Notes under the pieces: generated by a model
Told to the model about the DNA's origin: nothing
Seen by the model: only the letters and a program-made list of their open reading frames with translations
Databases searched by the model: none
Made by a program: the position numbers and the translations under genes
NCBI GenBank assembly: GCA_002393955.1
Contig: DGSK01000023.1
Span: forward strand, 1 to 37,943
Direction of reading: 5' to 3'
DNA: 37,943 nucleotides
Source of the DNA: Lachnospiraceae bacterium UBA4364
Lineage (GTDB): Bacteria; Bacillota; Clostridia; Lachnospirales; Lachnospiraceae
Shown: one piece after another, positions 1 through 8,502 of the stretch
Layout: every line of letters begins with the position of its first letter
How positions within the stretch are numbered: the stretch's first letter is position 1

Positions 1-360
1 CCGGTATTTTATTATCAAAAAGATGATTACGGAAATGAAATATCCTTCGACGGTGACTATGAGATTAACGGATTTATTGATAACAACAAGCTGTATATTC
101 GCATAGAGTCAATGGGAATAGAATTTGGTGACGACGATACGTATAAAATAGACACAATGATAAGACTAAATGACGAAAAAAATTATGAGGCACAGCATTT
201 TTTTGGAGATAAGGTAAGCTATGAAACATATAAGTATAATTTTATTTATTTTGAGGATTTCAACGATGACGGATACGCAGATTTTGAAATGAGAAGCAAT
301 AGGAATGGTGATGGCATACGGTTTTACTGGAGTCATGATGGCCAGTGTTATGAAAGGGAG
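1..360 (+). repeat. 360-bp direct repeat, copy 1 (copy 2 at 4731-5090)
   Basis: Near-identical direct repeat at a spacing of 4730 bp with five substitutions. Identity stops abruptly after base 360 (5090 in copy 2). The left limit of the repeat is not visible because the window begins inside it. A tandem duplication of a roughly 4.7-kb unit, or gene conversion between paralogues, would explain it. Confidence 0.95.
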
Positions 361-363
361 TAA
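1..363 (+). CDS. C-terminal part of a membrane-anchored hypothetical protein (5' end outside window)
   Basis: The reading frame is open from base 1 and ends at TAA 361-363, giving 120 visible residues. These are almost identical to the C-terminal third of the protein at 4107-5111: bases 1-360 match 4731-5090 with five differences that I can count (240, 247, 261, 264, 300). The visible part has an acidic motif of the type DFNDDGYADF, resembling Ca-binding or FG-GAP-like loops, and ends CYERE. The paralogue continues with DDFHCL. Here the stop codon is instead the first three bases of a REP-like palindrome (361-389), so the original end was probably lost or replaced. A TM anchor is expected only from the paralogue. 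Function unknown. Confidence 0.75.
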   Translation, partial: PVFYYQKDDYGNEISFDGDYEINGFIDNNKLYIRIESMGIEFGDDDTYKIDTMIRLNDEKNYEAQHFFGDKVSYETYKYNFIYFEDFNDDGYADFEMRSNRNGDGIRFYWSHDGQCYERE

Positions 364-389
364 GACGGGAGAACCGTCCCTTTGTCTTA
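361..389 (+). repeat. REP-like palindromic element, copy a
   Basis: A 29-bp unit with TAAGAC/GTCTTA ends and the core GAACCGTCCC. The opening TAA is used as stop codon of the truncated gene before it. The same unit occurs at 1643-1669, 2975-3003, 3010-3038 and 12699-12720, with a degenerate form at 8472-8498. Confidence 0.85.
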
Positions 390-414
390 AAGTAGAAAGG
401 AAAGATATATCAGG

Positions 415-1599
415 ATGGAAAATTTCAGAAAATTAAGAATGATGGCATTGACTGTTGTGATGGTAAGTATGCTTGTACTTACAGGGTGTATAGGATCTGC
501 GCGGGAAAAGGATGAACCGAAAGAGTGGACCGGAGTGGAAAGTTGCGTGCTTCTTTCGGTTGACAACAGTTTTGGAGGCCATCAGTGGGTATGCAGTGAT
601 GGAACGGATACATACTTCTTCAAGGCAAAGGGAATATACCGTATGGGAGATGAAAAGAATGAATTGATATGTGAGACATCCGATGTAGTGCTGTGTATGG
701 CCGCAGATGGTGAAAGAATAGTATACGGGACGGATGACAATAAACTATGGGAATATGATTTCGGTAAAAAAAGCCAGTCGTGCATTAATGAGGCGATGCG
801 TGTATGGTCTGTAGTGTTGTGGGATGGAAACGCATTTATGGGTGCGGTAGAATCAACAGATGGTCATTATAGGTGGTGGCAGCAGACGATCTACCAATAT
901 ATGAATGGTGCATTTATAAAACTTGAAGATTACGAGACTAACCGGAATAATGGTAGTTCAGATATAATAGAGGCTGATGAATACTTTAGCAATGGGAAAA
1001 AATACTGGACATATAGGGGAATATGTATTTCTGATAATAATTTAAAATATCTATCTGTAACGGATGATAGCTATAGTAATTATTATATAAGAAATGGGTA
1101 TCTGTGTGGTTTGATGAATGCGTTATATTATACTGAAAATGGAAAATTACCGGCGAATTTTCCAGAGCATGTCTCCGGGTATATTTTGTACAGCAGTCAA
1201 TATACTGCTATGTTAAATGATAAATTTTGTATGATTGTGCAATTCTATAATCCGACTTATGGAGACAATAATTCAGACCGGTTTTATCATAAAAATCGTG
1301 AAAATATATCTGGTGAGTCTCTTTATTATTGGGACATTGAAACCGGTGATTGTAATTCGGTATATGAAACAGACAAGCCAGATGAGTGGATTGTTGGATA
1401 TACTGATGATTTGGAGTACTGTCTCATAATGAAAACTGATGGTTTGTATAAGGTGGCTGTAGATGGCACAGAAAGCGATGAACTCGTATGGAGTGCAGAG
1501 GGGTGGTTTAATGTAGCGGTAGAGACACTAGACGGAATGGTTTATATATTTTCAGACGAGGATGAAGTGCGCCTTGTAGGAAAGGTTGATATCAGATAA
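415..1599 (+). CDS. Hypothetical lipoprotein, possibly beta-propeller
   Basis: A 394-residue protein with a charged N-terminus, a hydrophobic segment and a lipobox LTGC with Cys25, so probably lipid-anchored on the outer face of the membrane. After it come repeated short segments with aromatic and glycine residues (for example IYRMGDEKNELICETSD and KLWEYDF) that suggest blades of a beta-propeller such as those in DUF5050-like proteins. That fold assignment is inference. A purine-rich ribosome binding site (GAAAGGAAAG) lies upstream of the ATG. It is first in a run of same-strand genes for exported proteins that leads to the TIR protein at 5175. No catalytic motif was recognised. Confidence 0.8.
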   Translation: MENFRKLRMMALTVVMVSMLVLTGCIGSAREKDEPKEWTGVESCVLLSVDNSFGGHQWVCSDGTDTYFFKAKGIYRMGDEKNELICETSDVVLCMAADGERIVYGTDDNKLWEYDFGKKSQSCINEAMRVWSVVLWDGNAFMGAVESTDGHYRWWQQTIYQYMNGAFIKLEDYETNRNNGSSDIIEADEYFSNGKKYWTYRGICISDNNLKYLSVTDDSYSNYYIRNGYLCGLMNALYYTENGKLPANFPEHVSGYILYSSQYTAMLNDKFCMIVQFYNPTYGDNNSDRFYHKNRENISGESLYYWDIETGDCNSVYETDKPDEWIVGYTDDLEYCLIMKTDGLYKVAVDGTESDELVWSAEGWFNVAVETLDGMVYIFSDEDEVRLVGKVDIR

Positions 1600-1600
1600 G

Positions 1601-1698
1601 AAGCTGCCGACGCATAGAATCCGTAAGTATCTTCAGATATGCAAGACAGGGGACGGTTCCCGCGTCTTATTTACTGCGGGTGAATCGGCAGCTTATTT
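1601..1698 (+). terminator. Terminator-like hairpin with a REP element in its loop
   Basis: Perfect 10-bp arms AAGCTGCCGA (1601-1610) and TCGGCAGCTT (1685-1694), followed by ATTTT, begin directly behind the lipoprotein stop. The 74-nt loop contains the REP-like unit 1643-1669. The normal loop was presumably short before the element arrived. Confidence 0.6.
1643..1669 (+). repeat. REP-like palindromic element, copy b
   Basis: Core GGACGGTTCC between AAGAC and GTCTT arms, in inverse orientation relative to copy a. It sits inside the loop of the hairpin at 1601-1694. Confidence 0.8.
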
Positions 1699-1780
1699 TA
1701 GGGACAGGTGCGAAGAAAATAATAAAAGGTGTAGTGACGACATTTATCCGGTGTGTAAGTGAGGTAATATTAGGAGCAAA

Positions 1781-2974
1781 ATGAAATATAGTGGACAGAA
1801 AATAGCGGTTTTATCAGGGCTGGTGATACTTGTATGCGCGCTGTGCGGGTGTGAGAAGAGGGAGGAGACGATAGAGACGGTATCACTTAATCTGTCCGTG
1901 TCAGATGACAGTATTGTCGACACAAGCGATATGTCGGCTGAAAATGATGCAGATAATGATAAGAATATCGTTAGCGAAGAAGCAACTGATACCGAAAAAA
2001 AGGAAGAGGAGAAAGAATGGTGGGAAATAAATCCTTATTCCGGTGATGTAATAGAAAACTATGATCAGATAAGCAGTATTGCTATTGTTACTGAAGAAAG
2101 GGAAATCAATATCGTATCGTACAGAGATGACTTTCCCAGAGAACTTCAGGATTATATGATTTTTCACAAACGGGGCTTCCAAGTAGATGAGGTTCCGCCT
2201 ATACAAACCGGTCATTCTCTTAAAAAGATTGACGAACAGACCGATGAGTCTTTTCTTGCTGAGTATGACTTTCTGCTGGAAAAAGAAAGGCACTTTGATA
2301 TTGAGCATTATCCTATTGTATACAGGGCAGATGTGAGTGGGGATGGTCAGGATGATTATATCGTCAAATATTATGATTGGGGCAGATATCCGGCGATGTC
2401 TGTGCTGGTAAAAACAGATGATGGCTGGAAAAATGCCGGCGGAAGGCTAAACCTGGATATAAGAGCGGATATGGATATATATGTAATAGATAATGAGTAT
2501 TACCTGTATATGGGGGATATGATCGCAAAGGGAAACGGGAAGAAGCTGCCGGATGATCCTATAGAAATTGTCACACTTGATGATGCTATGAAAAAGACCG
2601 GAGTTTTTGAAATTGCATATCTTGAAAAAACGGTAACAGGCTATAACAGTAAACAGAATTTCTGCGACCCGGAATATACGGATGGGATAGAGGAAAGCCT
2701 TATTGAGAATCTGGATATAGATAGTGCACTGGCTGGAGAGTATCTGGCAGGCTGGGGCATATATAATGGATATTTTGACATCTATTATATAACTGAAAGG
2801 GCAAGTGATGAAAAAAAATACTGCTATATGTTCGGAAAGTATGAAGACCGGCTTTGGGATCAGTACCGTAATGATATATTACTGCTTTTAACAGTGGAAA
2901 TAGATAAGGATGGTAATAAGAAAGTGGTGAGCATATATCAATTAACAGGGAATTATGATATGGGGGTAAAATGA
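1781..2974 (+). CDS. Hypothetical lipoprotein with FG-GAP-like motif
   Basis: A 397-residue protein. The signal peptide ends in a lipobox LCGC with Cys24. A low-complexity acidic linker (about residues 35-78, rich in D, E, S and T) follows, then a globular part. Residues about 184-192 read DVSGDGQDD, a metal-binding-loop type motif of FG-GAP/VCBS-like proteins, followed by aromatic strands. The product is presumably tethered outside the membrane. ATG at 1781 follows a weak AGGAGCAAA ribosome binding site. The stop TGA (2972-2974) is directly followed by a REP-like pair. No enzyme family is recognised. Neighbouring paralogues at 3090 and 4107 carry similar acidic motifs, so these proteins may work together. 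Confidence 0.8.
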   Translation: MKYSGQKIAVLSGLVILVCALCGCEKREETIETVSLNLSVSDDSIVDTSDMSAENDADNDKNIVSEEATDTEKKEEEKEWWEINPYSGDVIENYDQISSIAIVTEEREINIVSYRDDFPRELQDYMIFHKRGFQVDEVPPIQTGHSLKKIDEQTDESFLAEYDFLLEKERHFDIEHYPIVYRADVSGDGQDDYIVKYYDWGRYPAMSVLVKTDDGWKNAGGRLNLDIRADMDIYVIDNEYYLYMGDMIAKGNGKKLPDDPIEIVTLDDAMKKTGVFEIAYLEKTVTGYNSKQNFCDPEYTDGIEESLIENLDIDSALAGEYLAGWGIYNGYFDIYYITERASDEKKYCYMFGKYEDRLWDQYRNDILLLLTVEIDKDGNKKVVSIYQLTGNYDMGVK

Positions 2975-3038
2975 TAAGACAGGGGGACGGTTCTTCTGTC
3001 TTATTGCGGTAAGGCATGAGAACTGTCCCTTTGTCTTA
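2975..3038 (+). repeat. Inverted pair of REP-like elements (copies c and d)
   Basis: Copy c (2975-3003) carries GGACGGTTC and copy d (3010-3038) carries the reverse form GAACTGTCC. They are separated by 6 bp, a BIME-like arrangement that can fold as one long hairpin and could act as a transcript 3' end. Copy c starts at the base after the stop codon of the preceding lipoprotein. Confidence 0.85.
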
Positions 3039-3089
3039 CTGGGAGCGGATGATTAGACTGTTTGGTTAAATTAAGCGTGGAGGCATAGG

Positions 3090-4082
3090 ATGAGAATTAA
3101 ATCAGTTTATATACTAATTGCAGCAGTGATGGTTATAATATTTTTTCTCTTTTTTTCTACTGAAAATGTAAGGGAAAATGAAAAAGAGCTGCATGCTTTG
3201 GACCAGAATATAATGCTGCATCTGAGGGATAGTTCGCTTGAGGTTATAGGGCATGAAGAGGCAGGAGATGAGTGCAAGTATTATTACTTTGATGGTGAGA
3301 GAGTAAAAGAGTTTAGTGTCCGTCAGACGGATGATTTTGAGGATGATGACCTGAACTACGATTTCTATCCATTAGTTGATTTTATAAATAATAATTATGA
3401 GGATATAAATGAAATAAGAGTTTATCGCGCAAAGAACAGTATACTTGAAAATCAGAACAGTTCAATTAAGGACGGCCGTGTAGTGTACTGTGTGGAGGTA
3501 AAGACTCTAGAGAAGGATTACATATTTATTAATATAAAAGAGGCTATCGGAGTTAAAGACAGAAAGCTTGTCTGGGATAATCATACATATATATACGAGG
3601 GTGATACCCCATTATTAAATATAGAAAAGATTCATGATTTTTATTACGATTCTTCGTATCCGATCTACTATTATAAATGGGTTGCATATAACATGGAAAT
3701 CGTAGGAACTTACACAGCATGGGATGACTGGGGAACACATGAATATTGGGTGACTTATCCTATGTGGAATTATGAAACAGAGTCTCATGATGAAATAATT
3801 ATTCATATTTATGCGGATGGTCTTGAGTGGTCGGCACTTGTGCATGAAAATATTAAAATTGACATATCGCGTAATGGGGATTTCATACAGAGTTTCAAAA
3901 CAAGTATAGATGCACTTATGTACGTGGATATGCTGTTTAAGCTTAAGGATTATAATATAGATGGCTATACAGATTTTAAGATTATTCATGAAAGATATTC
4001 ACGCTTTCCGGAGACAACATGGTATCGCTGGAATCCTGACGGTCACTGTTATGAAGAATGTGAAGATAAGACACTGTTATGA
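3090..4082 (+). CDS. Membrane-anchored hypothetical protein, paralogue of 4107-5111
   Basis: A 330-residue protein with one N-terminal membrane segment (about residues 5-23) and an extracytoplasmic remainder. It aligns along its length with the 334-residue protein that follows: shared INIKE.IG, the segment around WDNHTYIYEGDTP, and a C-terminal acidic DYNIDGYTDF motif before HCYEE. GTGGAGG serves as ribosome binding site. The 3' end carries a 28-bp tandem duplication (4044-4071 and 4072-4099) that changes the last residues to KTLL and stops at 4082. Without one copy the frame would run to TGA 4108-4110 and overlap the next start. Function unknown. Confidence 0.8.
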   Translation: MRIKSVYILIAAVMVIIFFLFFSTENVRENEKELHALDQNIMLHLRDSSLEVIGHEEAGDECKYYYFDGERVKEFSVRQTDDFEDDDLNYDFYPLVDFINNNYEDINEIRVYRAKNSILENQNSSIKDGRVVYCVEVKTLEKDYIFINIKEAIGVKDRKLVWDNHTYIYEGDTPLLNIEKIHDFYYDSSYPIYYYKWVAYNMEIVGTYTAWDDWGTHEYWVTYPMWNYETESHDEIIIHIYADGLEWSALVHENIKIDISRNGDFIQSFKTSIDALMYVDMLFKLKDYNIDGYTDFKIIHERYSRFPETTWYRWNPDGHCYEECEDKTLL

Positions 4083-4099
4083 AGAATGTGAAGATAATG
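4044..4099 (+). repeat. 28-bp tandem duplication at a gene end
   Basis: Two adjacent copies begin with CACTGTTATGAAGAATGTG. The first 26 bases are identical and the last two differ. 28 is not a multiple of three, so the duplication shifts the reading frame of the 3090-4082 gene. Confidence 0.95.
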
Positions 4100-4106
4100 A
4101 AATAAT

Positions 4107-5111
4107 ATGAAAAAGAAAAAGAAGAATAAGAAAAATAAGAAAAATAAGATTAATAGAAGATTGATTTTAGTATGGACAAAGATAACTAAAGGCTTACTTG
4201 TTGTAGCGGCTATAATAATTGCTGTTTTGTCCGGAATCTGTATATCAAGGAACAGAAGTACGGATGATCCGCTTGAAAATCTGGACAGCAGAATAATGGC
4301 TGAACTGGCTAAAAACGGCATTGATTTCAGTCACCACATGTGGGAAAACCGGAGTGACTACTATTACAAAATTGATGAGAAGTATAGTAGTGTATTTGGA
4401 GTATATGTATCGGATATGTTTAAAGATGATGACCTGCGTACGGATTATCAGCCGATGTTTGATGCTATCAAATCTGTGGATAACATCACTGAAATATATA
4501 TCTATTCCGAGGAGGATAATTACTGTGATGAAAAAAGCTGGAATGATGCACGGGTTATTTTTTATATGGAATTCAAAGCAAATGGACATGAATGCAGGGT
4601 TATAAATATAAAAGAAGTGATTGGTATAGAGGACGGCTGTCTTAATTGGCAAAATCAAACTTACTTATATCGCGGTGAAATCCCTATATCGCTTGAATCA
4701 ATTCATGAATTTTCCTACGACCATGAACGACCGGTATTTTATTATCAAAAAGATGATTACGGAAATGAAATATCCTTCGACGGTGACTATGAGATTAACG
4801 GATTTATTGATAACAACAAGCTGTATATTCGCATAGAGTCAATGGGAATAGAATTTGGTGACGACGATACGTATAAAATAGACACAATGATAAGACTAAA
4901 TGACGAAAAAAATTATGAGGCACAGCATTTTTTTGGAGATAAGGTAAGCTATGAAACATATAAGTATAACTTTATTCATTTTGAGGATTTTAATGATGAC
5001 GGATACGCAGATTTTGAAATGAGAAGCAACAGGAATGGTGATGGCATACGGTTTTACTGGAGTCATGATGGCCAGTGTTATGAAAGGGAGGATGATTTTC
5101 ATTGTCTGTGA
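4107..5111 (+). CDS. Membrane-anchored hypothetical protein with poly-lysine N-terminus
   Basis: A 334-residue protein. Residues 2-18 are almost all Lys/Asn and would lie in the cytoplasm. A single membrane helix follows (about residues 27-47, GLLVVAAIIIAVLSGI), then an outer domain homologous to the 3090 protein. Near the end is DFNDDGYADF, then CYERE and a short tail DDFHCL. The start ATG overlaps the frame that the upstream gene would have without its 28-bp duplication, and no strong ribosome binding site is visible, so translational coupling was probably ancestral. Its C-terminal third recurs at 1-360. Downstream, another reading frame (5092-5178) reaches the TIR start by an ATGA overlap. 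Function unknown. Confidence 0.8.
   Translation: MKKKKKNKKNKKNKINRRLILVWTKITKGLLVVAAIIIAVLSGICISRNRSTDDPLENLDSRIMAELAKNGIDFSHHMWENRSDYYYKIDEKYSSVFGVYVSDMFKDDDLRTDYQPMFDAIKSVDNITEIYIYSEEDNYCDEKSWNDARVIFYMEFKANGHECRVINIKEVIGIEDGCLNWQNQTYLYRGEIPISLESIHEFSYDHERPVFYYQKDDYGNEISFDGDYEINGFIDNNKLYIRIESMGIEFGDDDTYKIDTMIRLNDEKNYEAQHFFGDKVSYETYKYNFIHFEDFNDDGYADFEMRSNRNGDGIRFYWSHDGQCYEREDDFHCL
4731..5090 (+). repeat. 360-bp direct repeat, copy 2
   Basis: Second copy of the segment at 1-360, with five substitutions. It lies wholly inside the 4107-5111 gene, in the same frame. Confidence 0.95.
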
Positions 5112-5178
5112 AGCATCACCTGATGCGGAGTTTTATGAACTGACGGATGAGAACATAGATCACTTTTTTGGAGAATGA
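5092..5178 (+). pseudogene. Gene-tail-like reading frame in +1 frame overlapping the TIR start
   Basis: In the frame shifted by one from the 4107 gene, bases 5092-5178 encode 28 residues ending EASPDAEFYELTDENIDHFF-GE. The composition looks coding. Its TGA (5176-5178) overlaps the ATG (5175) of the TIR gene as ATGA. It begins two bases after the end of the 360-bp repeat. It may be the original C-terminus of the upstream gene, separated by a frameshift or by the recombination that made the repeat. It could also be a chance frame. Confidence 0.4.
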
Positions 5179-8100
5179 ATACAAAGGAAAACATGGATAA
5201 GAAAAAAGAAATATCAATAGAATATAAGGCATTTATAAGCTATCGCCATCTTCCGTTGAGCATGAGGATCGCAAAAAAATTACATGGCAGCATAGAGCAT
5301 TACAGTGTACCAAAAGAATACAGAAAAGACGTAAAGGAAAAAAGACTTGGACGTGTGTTCCGTGATGAGGAGGAGCTGGCGGTTTCGGACGACTTGAGCA
5401 GCGAGATAATGAGTGCCCTGGATCGAAGCAGTTTTCTGCTGGTTATCTGCGAACCGGGAACCCGCGAGTCTGTGTGGGTAGAGAGTGAGATAAAGTATTT
5501 TATTTCGGAGCACGGCAGAGAAAATGTTATAGCTGTTCTTGCTGACGGAACTCCTGAGGAATCATTTCCTGCAATACTTACAACAATATATGATGAAGAT
5601 GGAAACGTGAGCGGACATACAGAACCGCTTGCTGCGAGTCTGACTGACATTGAACATAATTATTCTGCGGGAAGGTTTTATCGCGAGAGCTTTAGGATAT
5701 ATGCGGCTCTTCTGGGACAGCCATTTGATAATCTGTGGCAGAGGGAGCGGCGTTACTGCTTCAGGCGAAATGCCATGATCGCGGCATTTGCTTTTTCTCT
5801 GGTCTTTGCCTTTACTGCAAATACCTGGATAAAAAACAGGGAAATAAGCTTAAGGAATGAGAGGATCGAACAGCAGAACATAGAAATAAGCAGCCAAAAT
5901 GCGGAGATACAGGCTCAATATGACGCACTGGATATACGTGAGGGACAGCTGCTGCTTATTGATGGGGAGAGGATGGCAGATGCAGGCGATATGCGCGGTG
6001 CGGTAACCAATGCGCTTGCTGCCGTAGATAATGAAAACCGCAGGTCGGCACTGACAAATGACGCGTCGTTACTTCTTAGCAGAGCTGTCGGGATTGGTGA
6101 ATGTTCAAATGTTTTCAGGACAGATGTATTGATAGACCTGCCGGCGGATATACAGGACTATATTCTTTCGGAAAACGGACAGACGGCAGTAATTTATGAC
6201 GCTGCCGGATACTATAGAGCCTACGACACAGAGGACGGAGCATTGCTCTGGAAGCATCATGCAAACGGAGCTTCGTGCTGCTGTCTGATCGAGAGTAGCG
6301 GTATATTTATTATTCAGGATAGAGATGGATATGAGGCAATAAGCTTGACCGATGGAGTGTCCATGTGGAACGCAATGTACGAGCTGGAAAACGGTATATA
6401 TACGCAGCCGGATATACTGGGGGCCCGTAAGGTGGCAGACGGACAATATTTTCTATATACGGGTTATGATGCTTTTAATGACCAATACTATATGCTGTAC
6501 CGTGAAACTAAACATGGTCAGGTAGAGAAAAAAGTAATTCTTGAGGATGAGGGATATTTTGTCGGCACCCCGGTAATGATGTCAGATCGGGACGGGACTC
6601 ATGCTGTCATTTCAACCGGCGCAGACGCAATATATTTTTTCGATATGGAAAATGAAGAACTATTAAACAGGATCGATGGTGACGGTTGTAACCGGATTGA
6701 TTGTATCTATGATGAGCAGGGAGAACATTTTATATTTTTATCCGTAGATCCGGCAAAAAGCTGTATTTATCTTAATGAATACTTTCTGGATGGCTCGGAG
6801 GGATTTAAGACTAAGGTTAATACGGAAATGCCGTCAGAAAAAAATGTGAGTGACTTCAGGATGAGTGTGGAGGCTGACGGAAAATGTATTTTTGTTTCCG
6901 TGGATAAAGAATTATATATATTCAGCGGAGAAAGCGGAGACCTGTTGCTTAATAAAAAAATGGAGAATGCTGATATTGCAGAATGGTACATGCTGAATGA
7001 TAAGGAATACTATTATATCGTAGTAGACAGCAGCGGAAACTATTATGCTGATTTCGGCGAATACGGATTTGCCAAAGAAAAGATCATAGACCGTGATGGC
7101 TTTTATAGATTGGATTTTTCAAGAGGATTTGCACACAATGATGGCGGGTACGGCTTTTATCCGGATGAAAATGCTGTGGCGGCCGGTTTATGTGCGGGCG
7201 CCCCAAGGACGCTATTTCTATTGCATCCATGTATTGATAAAAGTCTGAAAACAGTGTCCTGGACGGATGAAGGAATGCAGTATCATGCGTCTCTTAAGCA
7301 GGTTTCAGGCGGGAAACTCATATATTCGGTACAAGCCGGAGATGGAGATAATGCAGAAACTCTTATCCGCATCATAGATCCGGAGACCTTGGCAGTGGTT
7401 GAAGAATACAGGAATTCTGATCCGGAGCTGGCAATTCAGCTGAAGCAGGCCGGAGATATGCAGCTGTGGAGTGATAATAAGCATATTACTTATTATTCAG
7501 ATGTGCTTGAAAAATATATAACAGTCGATCTTGAGACAGGGAAGAAAACATATGATGACAGCATATTGTATGATGGAATGGCACTTATAAACATGCCGGA
7601 TGGCAAAACACTCCGTTTTTTTATGGATTCGCGGGATGAGTACGACTATACGGCATATGGACGACGGTTTGGAGTTACTGCTGCTGATATGTCGTGGAAA
7701 AAAACGATACTGATGAGGGAAGATGATTCAGGTGATTTTAAGTATATGGATCTGGAGTTTGATTCATATAAGTATCTGGAAATGTATGGTTTGCCGGCTG
7801 GCTATCTGTTAATTACGGTGAGCGGGATAAAAAGTACGGATGTCCAGTATTTTCGTGTGATAAACATAAAGAGCCGTGAGATAACGGATATTCCGGCTGT
7901 CTGTGAGCATATAGACAAGGATCATATTTGCAGCGGTTCATCAACAGCCTTATTTTCTGCATTGGATCTTGACGGTTATATCAGAATTTATGATATTGCT
8001 ATGGGTGGCGTCAGGGCGGAAATTAAGACTGAAGAAGGAGAAATATCTGCGATGGGGGTTGATGATAAGGATAAATATTTAGCCGTGGTTATGACTGATA

Positions 8101-8474
8101 ACAGGCTTTTGGTGTATTCAGCGACGGATGGGCAGCTGCTTTCGGAGAGTGTTGTTGATTATATAGACTATAACTCATTCTATACCAATATGGATATGGT
8201 GCTGTCAGCTGATGAAAGCAGGCTGTATATCACGCTGAACAGCGGCGGAAATAGCGGTATACTGACGTGTCTGGATACCAATGACTGGCATACGGTATAC
8301 TCTTCCGAAGATGTACTGCTTTATGTGCCGGAGACTGATGAAGTCTATAAGGCTGTGCCGTCAGCCATGCAGACGGAATATGGGGCTAACGGAATAGTAT
8401 GCTTTTCGCTTCCGGCGATAGACGAGCTTGTTGAGCGGGGGGAGGAGTATATTGAGAAGGGTGACAGATCGTAA
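5175..8474 (+). CDS. TIR domain - transmembrane - coiled coil - beta-propeller protein
   Basis: A 1099-residue protein. Residues 17-125 form a TIR domain: FISYRH at the first strand, FRDEEELAVSDDLS in the loop region, and WVESEI with Glu105 four residues after Trp101, the position of the catalytic Glu in NAD-cleaving TIR domains. About residues 199-219 are one membrane helix. Residues 222-255 are a Glu/Gln-rich coiled coil, then a helical linker with AVTNALAAVD. The remaining ~780 residues are repetitive strands of PQQ/WD40-like type (for example LLVYSATDGQLLSES), probably one or two propellers. The N-terminus would be cytoplasmic and the propeller outside. ATG 5175 has GGAG just upstream; the ATG at codon 7 is an alternative. 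NADase activity is inference. Confidence 0.85.
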   Translation: MNTKENMDKKKEISIEYKAFISYRHLPLSMRIAKKLHGSIEHYSVPKEYRKDVKEKRLGRVFRDEEELAVSDDLSSEIMSALDRSSFLLVICEPGTRESVWVESEIKYFISEHGRENVIAVLADGTPEESFPAILTTIYDEDGNVSGHTEPLAASLTDIEHNYSAGRFYRESFRIYAALLGQPFDNLWQRERRYCFRRNAMIAAFAFSLVFAFTANTWIKNREISLRNERIEQQNIEISSQNAEIQAQYDALDIREGQLLLIDGERMADAGDMRGAVTNALAAVDNENRRSALTNDASLLLSRAVGIGECSNVFRTDVLIDLPADIQDYILSENGQTAVIYDAAGYYRAYDTEDGALLWKHHANGASCCCLIESSGIFIIQDRDGYEAISLTDGVSMWNAMYELENGIYTQPDILGARKVADGQYFLYTGYDAFNDQYYMLYRETKHGQVEKKVILEDEGYFVGTPVMMSDRDGTHAVISTGADAIYFFDMENEELLNRIDGDGCNRIDCIYDEQGEHFIFLSVDPAKSCIYLNEYFLDGSEGFKTKVNTEMPSEKNVSDFRMSVEADGKCIFVSVDKELYIFSGESGDLLLNKKMENADIAEWYMLNDKEYYYIVVDSSGNYYADFGEYGFAKEKIIDRDGFYRLDFSRGFAHNDGGYGFYPDENAVAAGLCAGAPRTLFLLHPCIDKSLKTVSWTDEGMQYHASLKQVSGGKLIYSVQAGDGDNAETLIRIIDPETLAVVEEYRNSDPELAIQLKQAGDMQLWSDNKHITYYSDVLEKYITVDLETGKKTYDDSILYDGMALINMPDGKTLRFFMDSRDEYDYTAYGRRFGVTAADMSWKKTILMREDDSGDFKYMDLEFDSYKYLEMYGLPAGYLLITVSGIKSTDVQYFRVINIKSREITDIPAVCEHIDKDHICSGSSTALFSALDLDGYIRIYDIAMGGVRAEIKTEEGEISAMGVDDKDKYLAVVMTDNRLLVYSATDGQLLSESVVDYIDYNSFYTNMDMVLSADESRLYITLNSGGNSGILTCLDTNDWHTVYSSEDVLLYVPETDEVYKAVPSAMQTEYGANGIVCFSLPAIDELVERGEEYIEKGDRS

Positions 8475-8498
8475 AAAAGAACCGGACTCTTGTCATTA
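8472..8498 (+). repeat. Degenerate REP-like element at a stop codon
   Basis: TAAAAAAGAACCGGACTCTTGTCATTA-like stretch. It matches the other copies at TAA, AGAACCG, TTGTC and TTA. Its first three bases are the TAA stop of the TIR gene, as in copies at 361 and 12699. Confidence 0.45.
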
Positions 8499-8502
8499 TA
8501 AA

